Source: Comamonadaceae bacterium ALPHA2B (GTDB lineage Bacteria; Pseudomonadota; Gammaproteobacteria; Burkholderiales; Burkholderiaceae_C). From it: a stretch of DNA of 64,000 nucleotides. The DNA lies in the NCBI GenBank assembly GCA_005503065.1, contig SCOE01000006.1:124001-188000 (forward strand), in the 5' to 3' direction. The first letter of the stretch is position 1. Every line of letters begins with the position of its first letter. Shown here piece by piece: positions 1-8,867 of this stretch. The position numbers were made by a program, and so were the translations under genes. The notes beneath the pieces were generated by a model. That model ran no database searches. It had not been told where the DNA came from and saw nothing but the letters and a program-made list of their open reading frames with translations.

Positions 1-52
1 AAGTTCCGTCCGCTGAGCACGCAGCCGTGTCAAGGACGAAGCCGGGGTCGCT

Positions 53-772
53 TCAGCGGTCAACCCACGTGAGCACTTCTTCCAGGCCCGCACGCGTGGT
101 GCGGAAGCTGTTGGCCGGGTGGGCCGTGTCGGCATAGCCGAAAGAGACGCCGCAGACCACGCGTCGGCTTTCGGCCAATCCCAAGTGTCGGCGCAGCACG
201 TCGGCACGGGAGGCAAGGGCCGCCTGCGGCACGGTGGCCACGCCCAGGCTGCTGGCGGCGAGCATGAAGTTGGACACGTACGCGCCGCAGTCCACGGCGC
301 CGTACACGCCCAGGGCCTCGTCGGAGCTGACGATGGCCACGTGGGGGGCACCGAAGAAGCGGAAGTTCTCCATCGCCTGCCGGGCAGAGGCCTCGCGGTC
401 GCCCTTGGCGACGCCGACGGCGTCATACAGGGCCAGCCCGCATTCGCGGCGCCGCGCCTGGTAGATGCCGTGGTACTCACGCGGCCAGGGGAAGTCGGAT
501 TGCGGCGGCTGGCCCTGGGCCGCCCGCAGCGCCTCGCGCAGGCGCTCGGTGGCCGCACCGCGGGTCACGACCACTTGCCAGGGCTGCGCATTGCACCATG
601 AGGCGGTGCGCTGCGCCAGTTGCAGGATGCGTTCGATGGTAGCGCGCGGTACTTCCTGCGGCAGGAAGCCGCGGCAGCTGTAGCGTTGTTCGAGCAGGGT
701 CTGGAGCGCGTCGGCCGCATCGGTGTCCTGGTGCGAAGGTCCGCCCGTGGCGGCATTGGGGTCGAGGGGCAT
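53..772 (-). CDS. Nitroreductase family FMN oxidoreductase
   Basis: The 239-residue protein is a typical length for an FMN-dependent nitroreductase. Near the N-terminus (about residues 30-36) it carries the family-type segment RYSCRGF, followed around residue 60 by NAQPW, which is the usual flavin/substrate-binding stretch. A C-terminal SFGYADTAHPANSFRT segment is also family-like. Such proteins reduce nitro groups, quinones or unsaturated carbonyls with NAD(P)H, and the native substrate cannot be told here. It is the last gene of a leftward unit that begins with the Rieske oxygenase. The gap to the DUF35 gene upstream is only 36 bases, so cotranscription is likely. The ATG at 772 was chosen. 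Confidence 0.85.
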   Translation of the reverse strand: MPLDPNAATGGPSHQDTDAADALQTLLEQRYSCRGFLPQEVPRATIERILQLAQRTASWCNAQPWQVVVTRGAATERLREALRAAQGQPPQSDFPWPREYHGIYQARRRECGLALYDAVGVAKGDREASARQAMENFRFFGAPHVAIVSSDEALGVYGAVDCGAYVSNFMLAASSLGVATVPQAALASRADVLRRHLGLAESRRVVCGVSFGYADTAHPANSFRTTRAGLEEVLTWVDR

Positions 773-808
773 GGCGAGGTGTCCGATGGAAGAGGTGCGA
801 GCCGCAGG

Positions 809-1264
809 CTAACCGTCGCACGGCTGCCAGTGGAGCAGCGAAAACGCGGGTTGCGCCTGGGGATGGTGCGCGAAGACCCCCTGCACGGCAGTGCCGATGG
901 CGACATCCTGCATCGGATCGCCCAGCAGGTTGCCCACCATGCGCACACCGCCCGCCTGCGGCAGCGCGACGAGCACGACGCGGTAGGGCCCATGGCCACG
1001 CAGGGCCGCATGGGCCGGATGCCACACCCGGGTCCAGCTGTGGATCACGCCCTGCGGCGTCACCTCGGTCCATGCCGGGTCGAAGGCATGGCAGTGGTGG
1101 CAGATCCACTCGGGCCCGAACTGCCAAGTGCCGCAACGTTCGCAGCGCTGCACGTGCAGGCGTTCCTCGCGCAGGCCCTGCCAGTACGGAGCCGAAAGGC
1201 CATCCGGCTCCGACACGGGAATCGGCAGGCCGGCGGGCAGGGGATGAATGAACGTATCGCTCAC
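809..1264 (-). CDS. DUF35 OB-fold protein with zinc ribbon, partner of thiolase-like protein
   Basis: The protein has 151 residues and shows the two-part DUF35 layout: an N-terminal rubredoxin-like zinc ribbon with two CxxC pairs (CERC and CHHC, about residues 41-58), then an OB-fold domain. In known systems such proteins bind a thiolase-fold partner and help hold the acyl-CoA; examples are ChsH2-DUF35 with the aldolase Ltp2, and BbsA with BbsB. The GTG start overlaps the stop of the upstream thiolase-like gene in a GTGA tetranucleotide, which suggests translational coupling and a stoichiometric complex. It is one of three such pairs in the window. Confidence 0.85.
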   Translation of the reverse strand: MSDTFIHPLPAGLPIPVSEPDGLSAPYWQGLREERLHVQRCERCGTWQFGPEWICHHCHAFDPAWTEVTPQGVIHSWTRVWHPAHAALRGHGPYRVVLVALPQAGGVRMVGNLLGDPMQDVAIGTAVQGVFAHHPQAQPAFSLLHWQPCDG

Positions 1265-2484
1265 AGGGTGGCCTCCGAGCCGAGCAGCAGGTTGCTCACG
1301 GGCGAGACCATCGGCGCGCCGATGACCAGTGCGGCGTCGCGCCTCAGCGCCTGGCTGGTCGAGGTGCCGCGCACCTGGCGCACCGCCTCCAGCACGAGTT
1401 CGAGGCCGTGCATGTAGCACTCCGCCAGGTTGCCGCCGCTGGTGTTGAGGGGCAGCCGGCCGTGCGGGCTGACGAGGTTGTCGACGGTGAGGAAGTCGTT
1501 GGCCTCCTCGGGCCGGAAGAAGCCATGCTCCGCCAGCGCCATCACCACGCCGCCCGTGAAGTTCTCGTAGCTCTGCACCGAGCCCACGTCCGACGGTCCC
1601 AGGCCCGCCATGCGCCACAGGTCCTGGGCCACGGCTGCGTAGCCGGCGCTGCCGTAGTCGGGGGCGTTGTGGGCCGTGGCGGCGGCGCGGTGCGGCGAGC
1701 CGGCCGCGGCGCCGAGCAGGTAGACCGGCTCGGCCGCGAAGTCGCGCGCGCGCTCCGCCGCGACCAGCACCAGCGCCGCGGCGCCGTCGTTCTCCATGCA
1801 GCAGTCGAAGAGATGGAAGGGTTCGGTGATCCAGCGCGAGGCGTCGTACCTGGCCGCATCCAGCGGCCGTCCATGCATCAGGGCGCGGGGATTGGCCTGG
1901 GCATGGTGGTAGCAGGCCAGGGCGATGGCGCGCAGGGCCTCCTGCCGCACGCCATGCTCGTGCATGAAGCGCTGCACCCGCATCGCAAAGCGTTGCGGCG
2001 GGGCCAGTACGCCGTAGGGCATGAGGTAGGCCTTCTCGCCCGAGATCGTGGACGCGCCCGAGACCTGGCCGAAGCGCCCGTGCTCGCCCTGCGCCAGTGC
2101 CCGGAAGACCACCACGCAGTCCGCCATGCCCGCTGCGATGGCCGCCGCGCCGTTGGCCACCGCCGCGCAGCAGCCGCCTCCGCCGCCGCCCCATTGCATC
2201 GTGGCCGAGCGCAGGCGGTGGATGCCCAGTGCCGCCGCCAGACGCGAAGCATCGTTGCGGTCGTCGCCGTAGGAAGCAAAGCCATCGATCTCCCGCGGGT
2301 CCAGCCCGGCGTCCTGGCAGGCCGCGAGGATGGCCTTGAGGGCCAGCTTGAACTCCGGATCGGGCGACTGGCCATGGCGCCAGTAGCCGCCCTCGCCGAG
2401 GCCGACGACGGCCACCTGCCCGCGCAGCGAACGCCGGGCCGCTCCCGCGGCCGTGGCGGCCGAAAGGGGCGCACGCATTCCCAT
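1261..2484 (-). CDS. Thiolase-like protein, SCP-x type (pair 1)
   Basis: The roughly 407-residue protein has the thiolase fold of the SCP-x/Ltp group. A Gly-rich run followed by Cys105-Cys106 sits where the nucleophilic cysteine of SCP-x thiolases lies, so this copy may retain it. The C-terminal cysteine box of true thiolases is missing (the end reads ALVIGAPMVSP), and the usual GHP motif is altered. It overlaps the DUF35 gene by four bases, so the two probably form one enzyme, either a thiolase or a retro-aldolase. The start is uncertain: ATG 2484 was used, but a GTG at 2499 overlaps the stop of the upstream Bug gene and would fit coupled translation. Confidence 0.8.
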   Translation of the reverse strand: MGMRAPLSAATAAGAARRSLRGQVAVVGLGEGGYWRHGQSPDPEFKLALKAILAACQDAGLDPREIDGFASYGDDRNDASRLAAALGIHRLRSATMQWGGGGGGCCAAVANGAAAIAAGMADCVVVFRALAQGEHGRFGQVSGASTISGEKAYLMPYGVLAPPQRFAMRVQRFMHEHGVRQEALRAIALACYHHAQANPRALMHGRPLDAARYDASRWITEPFHLFDCCMENDGAAALVLVAAERARDFAAEPVYLLGAAAGSPHRAAATAHNAPDYGSAGYAAVAQDLWRMAGLGPSDVGSVQSYENFTGGVVMALAEHGFFRPEEANDFLTVDNLVSPHGRLPLNTSGGNLAECYMHGLELVLEAVRQVRGTSTSQALRRDAALVIGAPMVSPVSNLLLGSEATL

Positions 2485-2495
2485 GGCGGCGGCGG

Positions 2496-3473
2496 TCACA
2501 TCTGGATGTTGGCCTTGCGCACCACCGGGCCCCATTGCGCCATCTCCTTGCGGATCAGCTGCTCGAGCTGTTCGGGCGTGCTGCTGCGCGCCTCCACCTT
2601 GCGTTCGGCGAAGAAGCGTCGCACCTCGGGCCGCTCCACCGCGGCGCGCACCGCCGCATTGAGACGCGCCGCCACCTCGTCGGGCATGTTGCGGGGCGCC
2701 AGCACGCCGAACCAGGCCACGCTCTCGAAGCCGGGCACCGCCTCGGCGATGGGCTGCAGCTCGGGCACGGCCTCGCTGCGCTGCGAGGTGCCCACGGCGA
2801 GGTAGCGCACGCGGCCCGAGGCGAGCAGCGTGGCGCCATCCAGTCCGGTGACGAAGGCCGCCTGGATCTGGCCGCCGACGAAGGCGGTGGTCATGGGCGC
2901 GCCGCCGTTGTAGGGCACGTGCTGCATCTGCGTGCCGGCCAGATCGTTGAAGTAGGCGCCGGTGAGGTGCGACAGCGACCCGTTGCCCACCGAGCCGAAG
3001 TTGAGCGCCGCTCCCTGCTGGCGGGCGTAGGCGATGAAGTCCTTCAGCGTGCGCGCGGGGCTGTCGGTGGGCACGGCCAGGATCATGGGTGTGATCGCGA
3101 CCGTGGAGATCGGCCGCAGGTCCTTGAGCTCGTCGTAGGGCACCCTGCGCATCAGCGAGACGATGGCGTTGGGGCCGCTGTTGCCGAAGACCAGCGTGTA
3201 GCCGTCCGGCGCGGCCTTGGCGACGTTGTCGACGCCGATGGTGCCGCCAGCGCCGGGCTTGTTGTCCACGATCACGGGCTGGCCCAGGAACTCGCTCATG
3301 GGCTGCTGGATGGCCCGGGCCAGCTGGTCGGTGCTCCCGCCGGCGGCATAGGGCACGACGATGCGGATCGGCTTGCTGGGGTAGCCCTGCGCGAAGGCCA
3401 TGCCGACGGCAAGCAGGCTGCCGACGGCAAGGGCTGCGCGGCGGGTGAGGCGGCTGGAAGGGGTGAGGGTCAT
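2496..3473 (-). CDS. Bug/TctC-family periplasmic solute-binding protein (copy 1)
   Basis: The protein has 325 residues with an N-terminal signal peptide (RLTRRAALAVGS then a hydrophobic run ending AFA). After it comes the family opening YPSKPIRIVVPYAAGGSTD, in which the PYxxGGxxD segment forms the ligand pocket loop. The Bug family binds small carboxylates or related ligands in the periplasm for tripartite tricarboxylate transporters or signalling. No TctA or TctB membrane gene lies near it. Its ATG overlaps the stop of the upstream GntR gene in an ATGA, placing it in the Rieske-GntR unit. The ligand is probably a substrate or intermediate of the pathway, which is inference. Confidence 0.92.
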   Translation of the reverse strand: MTLTPSSRLTRRAALAVGSLLAVGMAFAQGYPSKPIRIVVPYAAGGSTDQLARAIQQPMSEFLGQPVIVDNKPGAGGTIGVDNVAKAAPDGYTLVFGNSGPNAIVSLMRRVPYDELKDLRPISTVAITPMILAVPTDSPARTLKDFIAYARQQGAALNFGSVGNGSLSHLTGAYFNDLAGTQMQHVPYNGGAPMTTAFVGGQIQAAFVTGLDGATLLASGRVRYLAVGTSQRSEAVPELQPIAEAVPGFESVAWFGVLAPRNMPDEVAARLNAAVRAAVERPEVRRFFAERKVEARSSTPEQLEQLIRKEMAQWGPVVRKANIQM

Positions 3474-4276
3474 GGGGTGTCTCCGGAGTGTTCTTGGGAT
3501 GGATGGGCCGGTGCCGCATCGGTCAGGCGGTCCGTCCAGTAGCGGCGGGCGCGCTGCATGTGGCGCAGGATCAGGCCCTGCGCCTCGGGGGCGCTGCCGG
3601 CGCGCAGGCAGGCCACCATCTGGCGGTGGTCCTGCTCCGAGGCATGGCCCTGTGCCAGGTCATGGAACAGGGATTCGCGGCGCAGTGCCGTGAAACGGTA
3701 GAAGGCATTGAGCACGCGCACGAGCACCGAGTTGTGCGTGGCTTCCACCAGGGCGAGATGGAACTCGCTGTCGGCCTGGGCAATATTGCCGCCTTCGGCC
3801 AGGATGCCGCGGGTGCGAGCGAGGATGCCGTCCAGCCGCCGCAAGTCTTCTTCGGTGCGGCGCTCGCAGGCCAGGCCGGCGGCCAGCAGTTCGAGATGGG
3901 CGCGCACCTCCATCGTCTCGGCCACCTCGGTTGGCGTGGGCGTGGCGCCCATGTCGGCCAGCATCACCAGCGCCTCGAAGCTGCTGTCGCGGCCCATGTG
4001 CCGCAGGTAGACGCCCGAGTTGGGCCGGCAGTCCACCACCCGCAGCGTGCTGAGGATGGCCAGCGCCTCGCGCACCGCATTGCGCCCCACGGCCAGGCTG
4101 TCCGCCAGGTCGCGCTCCGAGGGCAGGCGGTCGCCCGGCTGCAGCCTGCGCTCGCGCAGGAAGGCCAGCAGGCCGGAGATCACCGTGCCGATCTGGCCGC
4201 TGCTCTCGCGCGGGCGAGCTGGCGGCTGGACGAAACCCGCGCTCATGTCGACGGCAGCGGTGCTGAGATGCGGCAC
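3470..4276 (-). CDS. GntR-family regulator, FadR/FCD type (copy 1)
   Basis: This 268-residue protein has an N-terminal winged helix (about residues 30-95) with the GntR signature LPSERDLADSLAVGRNAVRE, followed by an all-helical FCD ligand-binding domain whose histidines (in EFHLAL and near THNSV) are in the positions that usually bind a metal and a carboxylate effector. FCD regulators bind TGGT-N3-ACCA palindromes and usually release DNA when an acid or acyl-CoA is bound. Two such palindromes lie upstream of the operon that encodes it, so autoregulation is likely. It sits between the Rieske gene (9-base gap) and the Bug gene (ATGA overlap). A shorter start at the internal Met10 is possible. 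Confidence 0.92.
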   Translation of the reverse strand: MPHLSTAAVDMSAGFVQPPARPRESSGQIGTVISGLLAFLRERRLQPGDRLPSERDLADSLAVGRNAVREALAILSTLRVVDCRPNSGVYLRHMGRDSSFEALVMLADMGATPTPTEVAETMEVRAHLELLAAGLACERRTEEDLRRLDGILARTRGILAEGGNIAQADSEFHLALVEATHNSVLVRVLNAFYRFTALRRESLFHDLAQGHASEQDHRQMVACLRAGSAPEAQGLILRHMQRARRYWTDRLTDAAPAHPSQEHSGDTP

Positions 4277-4285
4277 GAGGACGCC

Positions 4286-5602
4286 TCAGGGTGCGTAGCC
4301 GAAGTCTTTGCCCAGCTCGGCGCGCATGTGCTCGCCTCCCAGTTCCATCCAGTCGCCGCCGCTCGGGATGGTGATGGACACGGCCCGCTTCATGAAGAGC
4401 TCGGGCTTGGACGCCGACACCGGCGGCGTGCCGGCCTTCAGCTGGCGCACAGCCTCCAGCAGCACGCGCCGCGTGCGCGCGATGCCGCTGTCGCTGGTGC
4501 CCAGGTGCTCCTGGGTGCGGTCGTAGATGGGCTGCACCCCGGACTGGCAGGCCGCGTCCTGGATCCACAGGCCGGGCATGCCCGAGTTGTACTTGCTGAC
4601 CTGCTGCGCGTAGTCGAAGTGGTAGGCGTTGCTGCGGTTGAAGCGGCTCCAGTAGGTGTGGTACGGCTCCGTCACCGCACGCTTCTCGTAGGCGCTGTCG
4701 GAGTGATGGCCGGTCTCGCGGCCCGCGTGGCCATTCTTGAAGACTTGGCGCGTCTTCTCGTAGAAGGGCTGGGCGGGGGTGTACGAGAACATCACGCACA
4801 GCGTGTGCTCGTCGTCGATGGGGACCCAGGCATGGCCGCTCAGGTCCGGGAACTGCGCCTGCGGCGGGACGAGCGTCCAGAAGGGCAGCATGAACTGGTT
4901 GACGCGCACATAGTTCTGGCCGTCCGGCGTCTTGCGGCGTGCGGCAATGCTCACGCCGGCATCGTGCTGCACGCATTCGAAGGTGGGCGTGAGGTCGGCG
5001 CCCTGCTTCCACTGGTTGATCGTGCCGCCGACATCGACGCGGCCATGGAGGATGGCGGCGTGCGCCGAATCGATCTCGCCTTCGAGGGCCTGCAGCCAGT
5101 TGCACTCCTGGATGCGCATGGAAATGGCCACCTGCGTCTCGGGCACGAGGTTCCATTCCACCGCGGGCAGCTCGGGCAGACTTTCCTGGTCGGGGCCCAG
5201 GTAGGCCCACAGCACGCCATTGCGTTCGCGCACCGCGTAGGCGGTCACGCGCATGCGCTTGCACATGGGGCTGCCAGCCCGTTCGACGGGAATGTCCAGG
5301 CAGCGGCCGTCCACGCCGAACTTCCAACCGTGGTAGACGCAGCGCAGCCCGTCGGCCTCGTTGCGGCCAAAGACCAGCGGCGCGCCGCGGTGCGGGCAGG
5401 CCTGCGCCACGAGGCCCACGCGGCCGCTGCTGTCGCGGAAGGCGACGAGGTCCTCGCCCAGCAGCCGCACCCGGTACGGCTGGCCGTCCGGCGCGACGTC
5501 CGAGGACTTGAGGAAAGGAATCCAGTACAGCCGCATGAACTGCCCCATGGGCGTCTGGGGGCCGACACGGACGAGGGTTTCGTTGTCTTCTCGGGAAAGC
5601 AT
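4286..5602 (-). CDS. Rieske non-haem iron oxygenase, phthalate 4,5-dioxygenase type alpha subunit
   Basis: The 438-residue protein matches the length and opening of phthalate-dioxygenase-type oxygenases (RVGPQTPMGQFMRLYW). The Rieske [2Fe-2S] ligands are visible as C69-P-H71 and C88-x2-H91, and the mononuclear iron site as ALEGEIDSAHAAILH with His181 and His186. The family hydroxylates or dihydroxylates aromatic rings or demethylates methoxy groups, using electrons from a one-component FMN/[2Fe-2S] reductase. No reductase is adjacent; the best candidate is encoded at 39434-40444. The gene is first in its unit, behind a sigma70-like promoter and two GntR-type palindromes. The substrate is not known. 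Confidence 0.93.
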   Translation of the reverse strand: MLSREDNETLVRVGPQTPMGQFMRLYWIPFLKSSDVAPDGQPYRVRLLGEDLVAFRDSSGRVGLVAQACPHRGAPLVFGRNEADGLRCVYHGWKFGVDGRCLDIPVERAGSPMCKRMRVTAYAVRERNGVLWAYLGPDQESLPELPAVEWNLVPETQVAISMRIQECNWLQALEGEIDSAHAAILHGRVDVGGTINQWKQGADLTPTFECVQHDAGVSIAARRKTPDGQNYVRVNQFMLPFWTLVPPQAQFPDLSGHAWVPIDDEHTLCVMFSYTPAQPFYEKTRQVFKNGHAGRETGHHSDSAYEKRAVTEPYHTYWSRFNRSNAYHFDYAQQVSKYNSGMPGLWIQDAACQSGVQPIYDRTQEHLGTSDSGIARTRRVLLEAVRQLKAGTPPVSASKPELFMKRAVSITIPSGGDWMELGGEHMRAELGKDFGYAP

Positions 5603-5635
5603 GGGATTCGCGGGCCGGCGGGGTGCGGCCAGTTG

Positions 5636-5651
5636 ATTGGTTGAGCCAAAT
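5636..5651. promoter_or_regulatory. Operator site 1, imperfect TGGT-N3-ACCA palindrome
   Basis: ATTGGTTGAGCCAAAT is an imperfect inverted repeat just upstream of the Rieske gene and next to a perfect copy. The two centres are about 14 bases apart, which allows side-by-side binding of two dimers. Confidence 0.6.
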
Positions 5652-5665
5652 TGGTAGAACCAATT
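5649..5665. promoter_or_regulatory. Operator site 2, perfect TGGT-N3-ACCA palindrome
   Basis: AATTGGTAGAACCAATT has two perfect seven-base arms around three bases. It is the best copy of the repeated motif in the window and overlaps the predicted -10 of the Rieske promoter, as expected for a repressor site. Confidence 0.85.
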
Positions 5666-5690
5666 CTACGAAGCTCGCAGATCACGTCAA
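5663..5690 (-). promoter_or_regulatory. Predicted sigma70 promoter of the Rieske operon
   Basis: Reading leftward, TTGACG (5690-5685) and TAGAAT (5668-5663) are separated by 16 bases. Each matches the sigma70 consensus at five of six positions. The -10 overlaps operator site 2. Confidence 0.55.
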
Positions 5691-5760
5691 GCACCACGGC
5701 ATGGGGTGCGCGCAGGAAGACGAGCGCCACGCACCGCCGTTGCCGGGCGCGGATCCCGGA

Positions 5761-7458
5761 TCAGGGGATGCCGCCGCGAGCCACTGCGCTTGCATGCAGC
5801 GCGATGCGGTAGGCCTGCGCCATGCCGGGGCCGAGCGTCGTGCCGGGCCCGGGATAGTGGCCCCGCATCAATGAGGCCGCATCGTTGCCACAGGCATAGA
5901 GCCCCTCGATGGGGCGGCCATGGGCGTCGAGCACGCAGCCCTGGGCGTCGGTGGCCAGTCCGGCACTCGATGCTGCGTCCCCGGGCCAGACCGCCATGGC
6001 GGCGTAGGGGCCCGGGCCGACAGGCCCGACGCAGGGGTTCGGCGCATGGCCGGGGGCGCCGTTGAAGCGGTCGAACACCGAATCGCCCTTGTGGAAATCC
6101 GGATCCTTGCCGAGGCGGGCCCAATGGTCGTAGCGCTGCACGGTGTCGGCCAGCGCGGCGGCCGGCAGTTCCAGCGATCGCGCGAGGTCGTCGAGTGTCC
6201 GAGCCACCACCAGCGCGCGGCGCTCCACCCAGGGCCGCAGGTCGCGCGTGCCCGGCGCAATGGCGCCCAGCCCGTGACGCCGGATGAAGGCGGTACTGCA
6301 CACCAGCCAGGCCGGCACGGCGCCAGCGCGCACCATGCCCTCGACGAAATGGTGGTACGAGGCCGCCTCGTCCACGAAGCGACGGCCCTGCCGGTCCAGG
6401 GCGATCAGGCCGGGCTTGGCGCGATCCAGGAACAGGTGAGGAAAGAGCCCGGTCGATCCGTCCTTGCGATGCACCACCGATGACGGCTGCCAGAGGAAGG
6501 GCCGCTCCAGGCCCGCCAGCGCAGCGCCTGCCGCGCGGGCAGCGCCCAGGCCATCGCCACGCACCGCCTCGGCGGCCAGCGCGAGCATGGTCGGCCCGTG
6601 CGGGGCGAGGAAATGCCGCAGCGCCGCGTCGTGGCCCACGCCGCCCGTGGCCAGCACCACGCCCAGACGTGCGCGAAGCACCTGGGTCCGACCCAGCGCC
6701 TCCACGCTCGCACCCATCACGCGCCCATCTTCGACCTCGAGGCCGCGCAGCCGCGCGCCGAAGCGCAACTCGACGCCGGCCAGACGCAGGCTGTGGAGCA
6801 GGCGCCCCACGAGCGCGTTGCCCATCACCCATCGGGCTCCGCGCGGATGGCGGACGCGCTCGCGGGCGTGGCGCAGCACCAGCCGTGCGCTGTGGACGAA
6901 TGCCTGCCACGAGCGATAGCGGCCGACCAGCGCCGCGATGTCGGCCTTGCCGACCATCATGCCGCCCAACACCATGAACTCGGCCAGGGGTGGGCGCACG
7001 CGGCCGAAGTCGGCGCCCAGCAGCCGCCCATCGAAGGGCAGGGGAGAGACTGCCCGGCCCCGCACCGCGGCGCCGGGCAGGTGTGGGAGGTAGTCCGGAT
7101 GCATGCCGGCACTGGCGAACCTGACCGCCGTGCGCGCCTCGAGGTACGCCAGCATCGCTGGCCCGCCCGAGAGAAAGGCCTCGCGCCGGCCATCGTGGTC
7201 GGTCTCGCCGATCAGTGCGTCGAGGTAGGTGCGTGCGGCGTCCACCGTGTCGCCATGGCCCGCGGCGACGCCGTGCGGATTGCCCGGGATCCACAGCGTG
7301 CCGGCCGAGGTGGCGGTGGTGCCGCCCACCTGCTGCGTGGCCTCGCACAGCACCACGCGCAAGCCCTCCAGTGCAGCCACGAGCGCGGCCGTCATGCCTG
7401 CGGCACCGGCGCCGATCACCAGCAGGTCCGCGTCCGTCTCAGGGATGTCCAGGGTCAT
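5761..7458 (-). CDS. KstD-like FAD-binding dehydrogenase (copy 1)
   Basis: This 565-residue flavoprotein belongs to the fumarate reductase/3-ketosteroid delta-1-dehydrogenase family. It has the dinucleotide motif VIGAGAAGMTAALVA at residues 15-29 and the GGTTATSAGTLWIP segment that follows the FAD site, and it ends with a GLYACGND motif typical of the flavin C-terminal region. In KstD the segment GDLGT follows a catalytic tyrosine; here it reads PYAAMAVWPGDAASSAGL, so the tyrosine and glycine context is partly kept. A role in desaturating a ring or acyl chain next to a carbonyl is likely. It is probably transcribed alone, diverging from the CoA-transferase gene around a shared operator. Confidence 0.85.
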   Translation of the reverse strand: MTLDIPETDADLLVIGAGAAGMTAALVAALEGLRVVLCEATQQVGGTTATSAGTLWIPGNPHGVAAGHGDTVDAARTYLDALIGETDHDGRREAFLSGGPAMLAYLEARTAVRFASAGMHPDYLPHLPGAAVRGRAVSPLPFDGRLLGADFGRVRPPLAEFMVLGGMMVGKADIAALVGRYRSWQAFVHSARLVLRHARERVRHPRGARWVMGNALVGRLLHSLRLAGVELRFGARLRGLEVEDGRVMGASVEALGRTQVLRARLGVVLATGGVGHDAALRHFLAPHGPTMLALAAEAVRGDGLGAARAAGAALAGLERPFLWQPSSVVHRKDGSTGLFPHLFLDRAKPGLIALDRQGRRFVDEAASYHHFVEGMVRAGAVPAWLVCSTAFIRRHGLGAIAPGTRDLRPWVERRALVVARTLDDLARSLELPAAALADTVQRYDHWARLGKDPDFHKGDSVFDRFNGAPGHAPNPCVGPVGPGPYAAMAVWPGDAASSAGLATDAQGCVLDAHGRPIEGLYACGNDAASLMRGHYPGPGTTLGPGMAQAYRIALHASAVARGGIP

Positions 7459-7490
7459 TTGCCGCTTGCCTCGCGTTGACGTTGTGCAAG

Positions 7491-7505
7491 AATGGTAGAA
7501 CCATA
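7491..7505. promoter_or_regulatory. Operator site 3 between divergent genes
   Basis: AATGGTAGAACCATA holds the perfect arms ATGGT/ACCAT. It lies in the 67-base gap between the KstD-like gene (-) and the CoA-transferase gene (+), so one bound repressor could control both. Confidence 0.8.
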
Positions 7506-7525
7506 GACATTTTCGAGGACGGACA

Positions 7526-8809
7526 GTGTTCGATCAAGCAAGAATCAACGCCTTGCCCGAGCAGCCGGTGCCCGCATCGCGCACGCCGCAGGCGCTCGAG
7601 GGCATCCGGGTGGTGGACTTCACGCACTTCGTGGCCGGGCCGCTGGCCACCATGACGCTCGCCGACTTCGGTGCCGACGTCATCAAGATCGAGGCGCCGG
7701 TCAAGGGCGAGGACTTCCGCTACTACCCGCCCATGGATCCGGAGCTGCCAGCCCAGGGCGCGCCCTACATCTGGACCAACCGCAACAAGCGCAGCATCGG
7801 CGTGGACCTCAAGTCGGAGGCCGGCCGCGAGGTCGTACGCGCGCTCATCGAGACCGCGGATGTGCTGGTGGAGAACTTCTCCACTGGCGTGATGGAGCGC
7901 TTCGGCTTCGACTACGAGCGCTGCGCGCAGATGAACCCGAAGCTCATCTATTGCTCGGTGTCGGCCTATGGCCGCTCCGGTCCCCATGCGGACCGGCTGG
8001 GCTTCGACCCCATCGCGCAGGCCGAGAGCGGCTTCATCTCGATGAACGGCTACGCCGACCGCCAGGGCGTGCGCAGCGGCGCCGCGGTGATGGACGTGGC
8101 CACCGCCATGTCCGCGACCAACGCGATCCTGCTGGCGCTGATGGCGCGCACCCGCGACGGCAAGGGCCAGTTCGTGGAGGTCGCTCTGTTCGATACGGCC
8201 GTGCTGATGACCGGCTTCGGCGCCATGCAGCACCTGACCACCGGCTACGAGCCGCAGCGCAACGGCAACACCAGTCCGGACACCTGCCCGTCGGGCGTCT
8301 TCCAGTGCCAGGACATGCCCTTCTACATCAACTGTGGCAACGACGGCATATTCGTGCGGCTGTTCGAGCAGGTGCTGGAGCGGCCCGACATCGCCCACGA
8401 CCCTGTACTGTCCAAGCGCGCCAATCGGCTGCAGCAGCGCGAGTACCTGTTCGACATCATGCAGGCGGAATTCGGCAAGCATCCCTGGCGCCACTGGCAA
8501 CCGCGCCTGCGCGCCGCCGGCGTGCCTTCGGGCGAAGTGCGCACCCTGGCGCAGGCACTGGCCTCGGAGGAGGCACGCGACCGCCAGCTGGTCACGCGCA
8601 TCCCGCATCCGGTGAAGGGTTGGGTGCCCAACGTCGCGACGCCGTTGCGACTGTCGCGCACACCCGCCGTGGTGGAGCGGGCGGCGCCGGCCGTGGGCGC
8701 CGACACCGAGGCCGTGCTCGCGGACGCGCTGGGCATGGACGAACAGCGCATCGAGGCGCTGCGCATGGCCGGCGCCTTCGGCGCACCTGCCCTGGTGGCC
8801 CAGCCATGA
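7526..8809 (+). CDS. Class III (CaiB/BaiF family) acyl-CoA transferase
   Basis: The 427-residue protein begins with the family opening GIRVVDFTHFVAGPLATMTLAD and contains the conserved catalytic aspartate in AAVMDVATA (Asp190). Class III transferases move CoA between carboxylates; substrates include formate/oxalate, carnitine, succinate/benzylsuccinate and bile acids. Here it could activate the acid substrate at no ATP cost, or recycle CoA from a product. The start is a GTG at 7526 preceded by a purine-rich GAGGACGG. It leads a (+) unit with the thiolase-like/DUF35 pair and an acyl-CoA dehydrogenase. A racemase role is less likely, because a true racemase relative is encoded at 48559-49692. 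Confidence 0.88.
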   Translation: MFDQARINALPEQPVPASRTPQALEGIRVVDFTHFVAGPLATMTLADFGADVIKIEAPVKGEDFRYYPPMDPELPAQGAPYIWTNRNKRSIGVDLKSEAGREVVRALIETADVLVENFSTGVMERFGFDYERCAQMNPKLIYCSVSAYGRSGPHADRLGFDPIAQAESGFISMNGYADRQGVRSGAAVMDVATAMSATNAILLALMARTRDGKGQFVEVALFDTAVLMTGFGAMQHLTTGYEPQRNGNTSPDTCPSGVFQCQDMPFYINCGNDGIFVRLFEQVLERPDIAHDPVLSKRANRLQQREYLFDIMQAEFGKHPWRHWQPRLRAAGVPSGEVRTLAQALASEEARDRQLVTRIPHPVKGWVPNVATPLRLSRTPAVVERAAPAVGADTEAVLADALGMDEQRIEALRMAGAFGAPALVAQP

Positions 8810-8867
8810 GCGCGCCGGGCCGCTCCCGGGCGCGAATGCCCGACCGCCTTGCGCGGAGGGTAGTCCC

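Noticed and set aside
1261-3519. A 752-codon frame that would fuse the thiolase-like protein to an N-terminal extension
   Set aside because: The extra part is a shadow of the Bug gene; a proper start lies at 2484 or 2499.
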